Source: a bacterium C-53
GTDB taxonomy: Bacteria > Bacillota > Clostridia > Lachnospirales > Lachnospiraceae
Length of the DNA stretch: 64,000 nucleotides
Direction of reading: 5' to 3'
NCBI GenBank assembly: GCA_003612525.1
Contig: RAZD01000002.1
Location: 186,001-250,000 of the forward strand
The notes beneath the pieces were generated by a model. It did not search any database. It saw only the letters and a program-made list of their open reading frames with translations, and had not been told where the DNA came from. A program made the position numbers and the translations under genes. Below, piece by piece: positions 60,461 through 64,000 of the stretch (positions within the stretch are counted from its first letter, which is position 1; each line of letters starts with the position of its first letter).

Positions 60461-61732
60461 TTATAATTTGATTATATTCTCAAAAAAATCCGGAATTGAG
60501 GTAAAACCAAACGCCTTTTGCAGTATTTTTCCTATGCACCAACTGTAGGAAATCTTTTCCGCCCCCTGTGCTGTCACTACCGGAAATACCTTAAATACCT
60601 CATTCCCAACAAGATATGTAACACTTCCCACCGTTGTTCCCTCTTCAACCGGCGCTTTCAGCTTATGTGTAATCTTATATTCCGTGCGGATGGATTCCTT
60701 TTCCTTCAAAAGCGTTCCCTGAATCGAATTACTATCCTCTGAGATAACACGTACCGGAATCATACATATGTCTCCAATGGAATCTGTCTGTCCTTCCTCC
60801 ACCACAATATCCGTTAAACGATTCTGTTCAATCGGAACCTCATCAAAACGATGGTAAGTATAATTATCCAGTCCATAATTCATAAGTTTTTTCGTATCAC
60901 TCCACTTATAACTTCTGTTGTTCGGCCAGCCGCATGCCAGCAGAGCTACAACAAAAGTTCTGTCATCTCTTCTGAGCGCCCCCGTGTAGCAGTATCCGGC
61001 ATTCCCGGTAAATCCGGTCTTTCCTGTCAGTGCACCGTCCATCATTCCAAGAAAAGCATTATGATTATGACACGAAAACGACCGCTTTTTACTTTCATCC
61101 GTAAAACTGTGCTCCGCTGTCCTCGTAATCTCCAAAAATTTTTCCTTTTCAGGTGAATTCATGATGCCATAGGAGAGAATCTTTGCAAGATCAGATGCCG
61201 TTGTGGAATGTTCTTTTCCGTCTACTGTCTTATCAAGTCCGTTTGGAGTTATAAAATACGTATCATAACATCCGATGTCTCTCGCCTTCTGGTTCATCAT
61301 ATCCGCAAAGCCCTCCACACTGCCGCCCACATGCTCTGCAATCGCAACCGCTGAATCATTATGCGATTCAAGCATCAGAGAGTAGACAAGATCTTTCAGC
61401 CTGTATTTCTCTCCTGCCCGGATATTGAGCTGGACATCCGGCATGGACGCCGCATAATCGGACACCTCGACGATATCATCAAGATTCGCATTCTCAAGTG
61501 TAATAAGAAGTGTCATCACTTTCGTTGTGCTTGCCATCGGCAGCTTTTCCTCACCGTTTTTCTCATATAAAATACGCCCTGAGGCGGCATCCATCAGAAC
61601 CGCTGATCGGGCGTACAGTTCGTTTTCTTTTATTTCACTTTCCTCTGCCCTTACGGAAACCGCACTTTGAAGACAGAGGATAAAAGAAAGCAATAATGCA
61701 GCTGCGCTTCTACACTTTTTTACAGGAAACAT
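60461..61732 (-). CDS. D-alanyl-D-alanine carboxypeptidase (DacF/DacA type)
   Basis: A 423-residue exported penicillin-binding peptidase. The signal peptide covers about residues 10-29 (LLLSFILCLQSAVSVRA). Active-site motifs are STTK (in MASTTKVMTLL), SHN (in ESHNDSAVAI) and KTG (in TGKTGFTGNAGY). A C-terminal beta domain (PBP5-like) covers about residues 290-390, and the last residues (GKILQKAFGFTSIPDFFENIIKL) form an amphipathic anchor. DacF in Bacillus is expressed in the forespore, but the vegetative DacA cannot be excluded. GGAG precedes ATG 61732. Confidence 0.92.
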   Translation of the reverse strand: MFPVKKCRSAAALLLSFILCLQSAVSVRAEESEIKENELYARSAVLMDAASGRILYEKNGEEKLPMASTTKVMTLLITLENANLDDIVEVSDYAASMPDVQLNIRAGEKYRLKDLVYSLMLESHNDSAVAIAEHVGGSVEGFADMMNQKARDIGCYDTYFITPNGLDKTVDGKEHSTTASDLAKILSYGIMNSPEKEKFLEITRTAEHSFTDESKKRSFSCHNHNAFLGMMDGALTGKTGFTGNAGYCYTGALRRDDRTFVVALLACGWPNNRSYKWSDTKKLMNYGLDNYTYHRFDEVPIEQNRLTDIVVEEGQTDSIGDICMIPVRVISEDSNSIQGTLLKEKESIRTEYKITHKLKAPVEEGTTVGSVTYLVGNEVFKVFPVVTAQGAEKISYSWCIGKILQKAFGFTSIPDFFENIIKL

Positions 61733-61817
61733 AATTTACTCCGGTCACAATACCATTTAATTTAATATATTCCTGACGCATTTCAATTATGTATCCCGGT
61801 TATCAATCCTGAAAACT

Positions 61818-62672
61818 TCAAAAAGAAATGCCGGAAAAGTGAATGAAAATTCCCCAAAAAACACTTAGAAGATAAAGCATTCCCAAAATCAAAAAATTCT
61901 CTTTCTTATTTTCATTCAGACGAAACAAAACAAGCATCCCAACACCGGCATTACACAAAAGTCCTGCCATCATTGCGCCGCTGTCTATAATTCCCTGTAA
62001 ATACAGTTCGGTGATCACGACCGAAGATGCACAATTTGGAATCATTCCAATCAGAGCCGCCGCCATCTCACCCAGAATCGGAACCGTCGAAAAAATGCTG
62101 ACAAGCATACGATCCCCAAGCATAAGAATCACCCAGTTCAATAAGAAGGATATCAGAAAAATATGCAGAAAGATTTTCCCGGTATGCCGAAGCGCCGGCA
62201 TCACCACGCCCTCCCTGCAATTGCAGTGTTCATGTTCACAAACTTTATGTATATCTACACTGGCTTCCCTCGTCTTCACCACCGCCGACAACAGATACTC
62301 AACCAGGAAACCGGAAATCATACCAATCAGAACTTTCGCGCCAAGAATCCTGAATATGGTGATCGACGATATTTCTTTAGAGATCAGAATCGGAAGCATT
62401 TCATCTGAAGTTGATAAAAAAACGGCAGTCAATGTGCCTAATGGAATCACCCTCCCTGAATAAAGGCTCGCAGACGATGCCGAAAAACCACACTGCGGTA
62501 CAACACCCAGGACACTGCCCCACAAAGGCCCCCACCTTCCTGCAGCCTTTACTTTCCTCTGGAGCCTGTCGCCTGATATATGCTCCATCCATTCCATTGC
62601 CAAATACGTTACAAACAGAAACGGAAGCAGCTTCAAACTGTCAATCCCCGCATCCAAAAGTGCATCTAACAT
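61818..62672 (-). CDS. ArsP_2-type putative heavy-metal or manganese permease
   Basis: A 284-residue polytopic protein with about eight to ten hydrophobic segments and two related motifs, GVVPQCGFSASSASLYSGRVIPLG near residue 55 and MIPNCASSVVITELYLQG near 215, each with a cysteine in a membrane helix region. A His/Cys-rich cytoplasmic loop, CEHEHCNC (about 144-151), lies between the halves. These are features of the PF11449-type exporters named arsenic efflux or putative manganese transporter. The substrate is not proven. AAAGG precedes ATG 62672. Confidence 0.82.
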   Translation of the reverse strand: MLDALLDAGIDSLKLLPFLFVTYLAMEWMEHISGDRLQRKVKAAGRWGPLWGSVLGVVPQCGFSASSASLYSGRVIPLGTLTAVFLSTSDEMLPILISKEISSITIFRILGAKVLIGMISGFLVEYLLSAVVKTREASVDIHKVCEHEHCNCREGVVMPALRHTGKIFLHIFLISFLLNWVILMLGDRMLVSIFSTVPILGEMAAALIGMIPNCASSVVITELYLQGIIDSGAMMAGLLCNAGVGMLVLFRLNENKKENFLILGMLYLLSVFWGIFIHFSGISF

Positions 62673-62689
62673 ACTAAATTCAACCTTTC

Positions 62690-63454
62690 CTATCTAAAAT
62701 AAACAGAACCATAAAGCCCCAGAAAGCTTCCCACAAGATACAATATGGTTAAATGCGCCGGATAAAATACATAAAAGAAATATTTCATCCCCCTTCCGCG
62801 TCTTCCATTGTAGAAAAGAAGCAGCGGGAACGCAAAGACAGCAGGAAGTTCTCTTCCAAAGCAAAGGATTAACACAAGCAGCCCCATCCCGCATGCAAGA
62901 GGACGGTATTCGCGGAATACATAAAACAGGACAATCACAAGCACGCCGAACCTGTGATAATCGGTATGCAGAAGTTCAGAAATTTCCATAAAAACCAAAG
63001 TTATGAATACGGCTGACAGCCCATAAACAAAATGATTTTGAATCTTTTCCTTTATAATTCCAAGACCGCAAAGGGCGCACATTCCGAGAAATAAAGTAAA
63101 AAACACATTCTGATTTTCCAGGTCAATCAGCTGTCCATGAAGGCCCAGGTCAAACGGAATCTCAGAAATCAGGGCAAATAAAAAAAGTCGTACAAGATAC
63201 TTCGCCTTATTCCGCGTATAACAAAACCCTTCCACAAGCAAAAAGCAGAAAATTGGAAATGCAATTCTTCCGATATCCCGCATGATATAATATACATTGG
63301 CCCACTTCTCTCTGCCAAATGTACCTCCATCCAGCCTGCCGCTGTTAATCAGCAGCCTCAGAATCCCCGCCGCACTGTGATCAATCATCATGGATATGAC
63401 TGCTATCATTTTCAGTGAAAACCCATCAAACCCTTTTTTCTTTTCCAATTCCAT
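62690..63454 (-). CDS. TraX family membrane protein
   Basis: A 254-residue protein with about eight hydrophobic segments. The beginning, GFDGFSLKMIAVISMMIDHSAAGIL, and the following IMRDIGRIAFPIFCFLLVEGFCYTRN are typical of TraX. The name comes from pilin acetylation on the F plasmid, but chromosomal copies such as this one are common in Lachnospiraceae without conjugation genes and may be acyltransferases. GGAAGG is six bases ahead of ATG 63454. Confidence 0.85.
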   Translation of the reverse strand: MELEKKKGFDGFSLKMIAVISMMIDHSAAGILRLLINSGRLDGGTFGREKWANVYYIMRDIGRIAFPIFCFLLVEGFCYTRNKAKYLVRLFLFALISEIPFDLGLHGQLIDLENQNVFFTLFLGMCALCGLGIIKEKIQNHFVYGLSAVFITLVFMEISELLHTDYHRFGVLVIVLFYVFREYRPLACGMGLLVLILCFGRELPAVFAFPLLLFYNGRRGRGMKYFFYVFYPAHLTILYLVGSFLGLYGSVYFR

Positions 63455-63489
63455 CTTCATCCTTCCCAAAAAAGAGAAAGCGAAGCTAC

Positions 63490-63906
63490 TTATGTAGCCC
63501 GCTCCTCTTTTGTCTCTTTCCTGAGTTTCCCATACTCCTGCAGTTTTAACTGCGTCTCAATCCTTACAGTCATGATTTCTTCCGTATATGGTTTGCGGAT
63601 AAAATCAGCAGCGCCCAAAGAAAATCCTTTTATTTCCATAACGGCTGACAGATCTGTCGCACTGATTATAACCGGTACATCTCTCGTCTTCCAGTCTGCC
63701 TTCAACCGTGTCAGACAGGTAAATCCGTCCATCTCCGGCATATGGAGATCCACAATAATCAGATCCAGCTGATTCCCCCGTGCAATTTCCATCACCTGTG
63801 CCCCTGATGCTGCCGTAATAATCTGATACTTCTCCCCCACCGCTCTTTTTGCCTGCTCCAATACCGTAGGCATATCATCCGCTATCAGAACTTTCCTTTT
63901 TTCCAT
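63490..63906 (-). CDS. Single-domain response regulator (receiver)
   Basis: A receiver domain of about 138 residues without an output domain. KVLIADDMPTVLEQAKRAV holds the acidic pocket, LIIVDLHMPEMDG the phosphorylated aspartate, VIISATD the switch serine/threonine and FIRKPYTEEIM the lysine. The C-terminal KLQEYGKLRKETKEERAT is a short charged helix. It may act as a phosphate relay or through a partner, like CheY. ATG 63906 (MEKRKVL) is used; ATG 63930 is also possible. Its histidine kinase may lie upstream, outside the window. Confidence 0.85.
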   Translation of the reverse strand: MEKRKVLIADDMPTVLEQAKRAVGEKYQIITAASGAQVMEIARGNQLDLIIVDLHMPEMDGFTCLTRLKADWKTRDVPVIISATDLSAVMEIKGFSLGAADFIRKPYTEEIMTVRIETQLKLQEYGKLRKETKEERAT

Positions 63907-63937
63907 AACCGATCTTTCCGCTCCTTCCATGCACTCC

Positions 63938-63962
63938 AGTGTGAAACACAGAACTTCACACT
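63938..63962. repeat. Perfect inverted repeat between the receiver gene and its upstream neighbour
   Basis: AGTGTGAA (63938-63945) and TTCACACT (63955-63962) form an eight-base-pair stem with a nine-base loop that overlaps the stop codon of the upstream gene. No T-run follows. It may be an intercistronic hairpin. Confidence 0.35.
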
Positions 63963-64000
63963 AGACCATCAACTGATTCATCGCAAGCTTCAATCCGTCC
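63961..64000 (-). CDS. 3' end of an unidentified gene (partial)
   Basis: A minus-strand frame runs in from the window edge and ends at TAG 63961-63963, giving a C-terminus of only DGLKLAMNQLMV. This is too short for a family. From its position 5' of a receiver gene it might be a signalling protein, but this is a guess; another frame (ending TGA nearby) is possible. Confidence 0.25.
   Translation of the reverse strand, partial: DGLKLAMNQLMV

Noticed and set aside
62690-63454. TraX gene as a sign of a conjugative element
   Set aside because: No relaxase, type IV secretion, integrase or att-like repeats nearby; isolated chromosomal TraX genes are common in this group.

Overview
The window is a stretch of a Firmicutes chromosome, most likely from a spore-forming Lachnospiraceae species (Clostridium cluster XIVa, the group around Clostridium scindens, Dorea and Blautia). 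The reasons are the sporulation genes yqfC and yqfD and a BofC-like gene, the yqfC-yqfD-phoH-yqfF-ybeY order, a sodium-pumping decarboxylase operon, a GGGtGRT/NifU-like gene pair, moderate GC, AGGAGG-type ribosome binding sites and frequent GTG or TTG starts. Species assignment is inference. Almost all genes lie on the minus strand. Plus-strand genes are a hicAB toxin-antitoxin pair, an ABC importer pair and one tRNA-Thr. I see no transposase, integrase, phage gene or CRISPR array.

Layout by increasing coordinate (transcription mostly runs leftward). 1-11.6 kb: cell-shape and division cluster read as DUF4321, radC, mreB, mreC, mreD, PBP2, minC, minD, minE, rodA, mgsA, a D,D-carboxypeptidase lipoprotein, a small P-loop protein and a partial HlyD-like protein. 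11.6-24.5 kb: a PLP lyase, miaA, mutL, mutS, a 5-formyl-THF cyclo-ligase fused in frame to MiaB, a DUF896 protein, proB and two FAD oxidoreductases. 24.5-32.3 kb: BofC-like protein, a SpoVB/MurJ-type flippase, a DUF3048 lipoprotein, ybeY, a degenerate YqfF-type HD protein, phoH, yqfD and yqfC. 32.3-36.6 kb: NhaC-type antiporter, hicAB with its own promoter and terminator, then the GGGtGRT/NifU-like pair.

36.6-45.0 kb: a probable operon argH, asd, a GGDEF/EAL protein, an AAA-DUF234 ATPase, topB and a beta-helix protein. 45.1-46.7 kb: divergent SsuB/SsuC-type ABC genes without a binding protein. 46.7-52.9 kb: small membrane protein, tRNA-Thr(CGT), MscS channel, glgB, a DUF1015 protein and a 4Fe-4S aldo/keto reductase. 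53.0-54.9 kb: a secreted transglutaminase-like protein. 55.0-60.4 kb: a sodium-pump decarboxylase operon with two different carboxyltransferases around one set of gamma, biotin and beta subunits. 60.4-64 kb: a second D,D-carboxypeptidase, an ArsP_2-type permease, a TraX-family protein, a single-domain response regulator and the tail of one more gene.

Points most worth a second look: the stop-less cyclo-ligase/MiaB fusion, the functionally unassigned GGGtGRT/NifU-like pair, the YqfF homologue that has lost its HD metal site, the mixed transcarboxylase-like sodium pump with a lipoprotein gamma subunit, and the operator-like repeats and intercistronic hairpin of hicAB.
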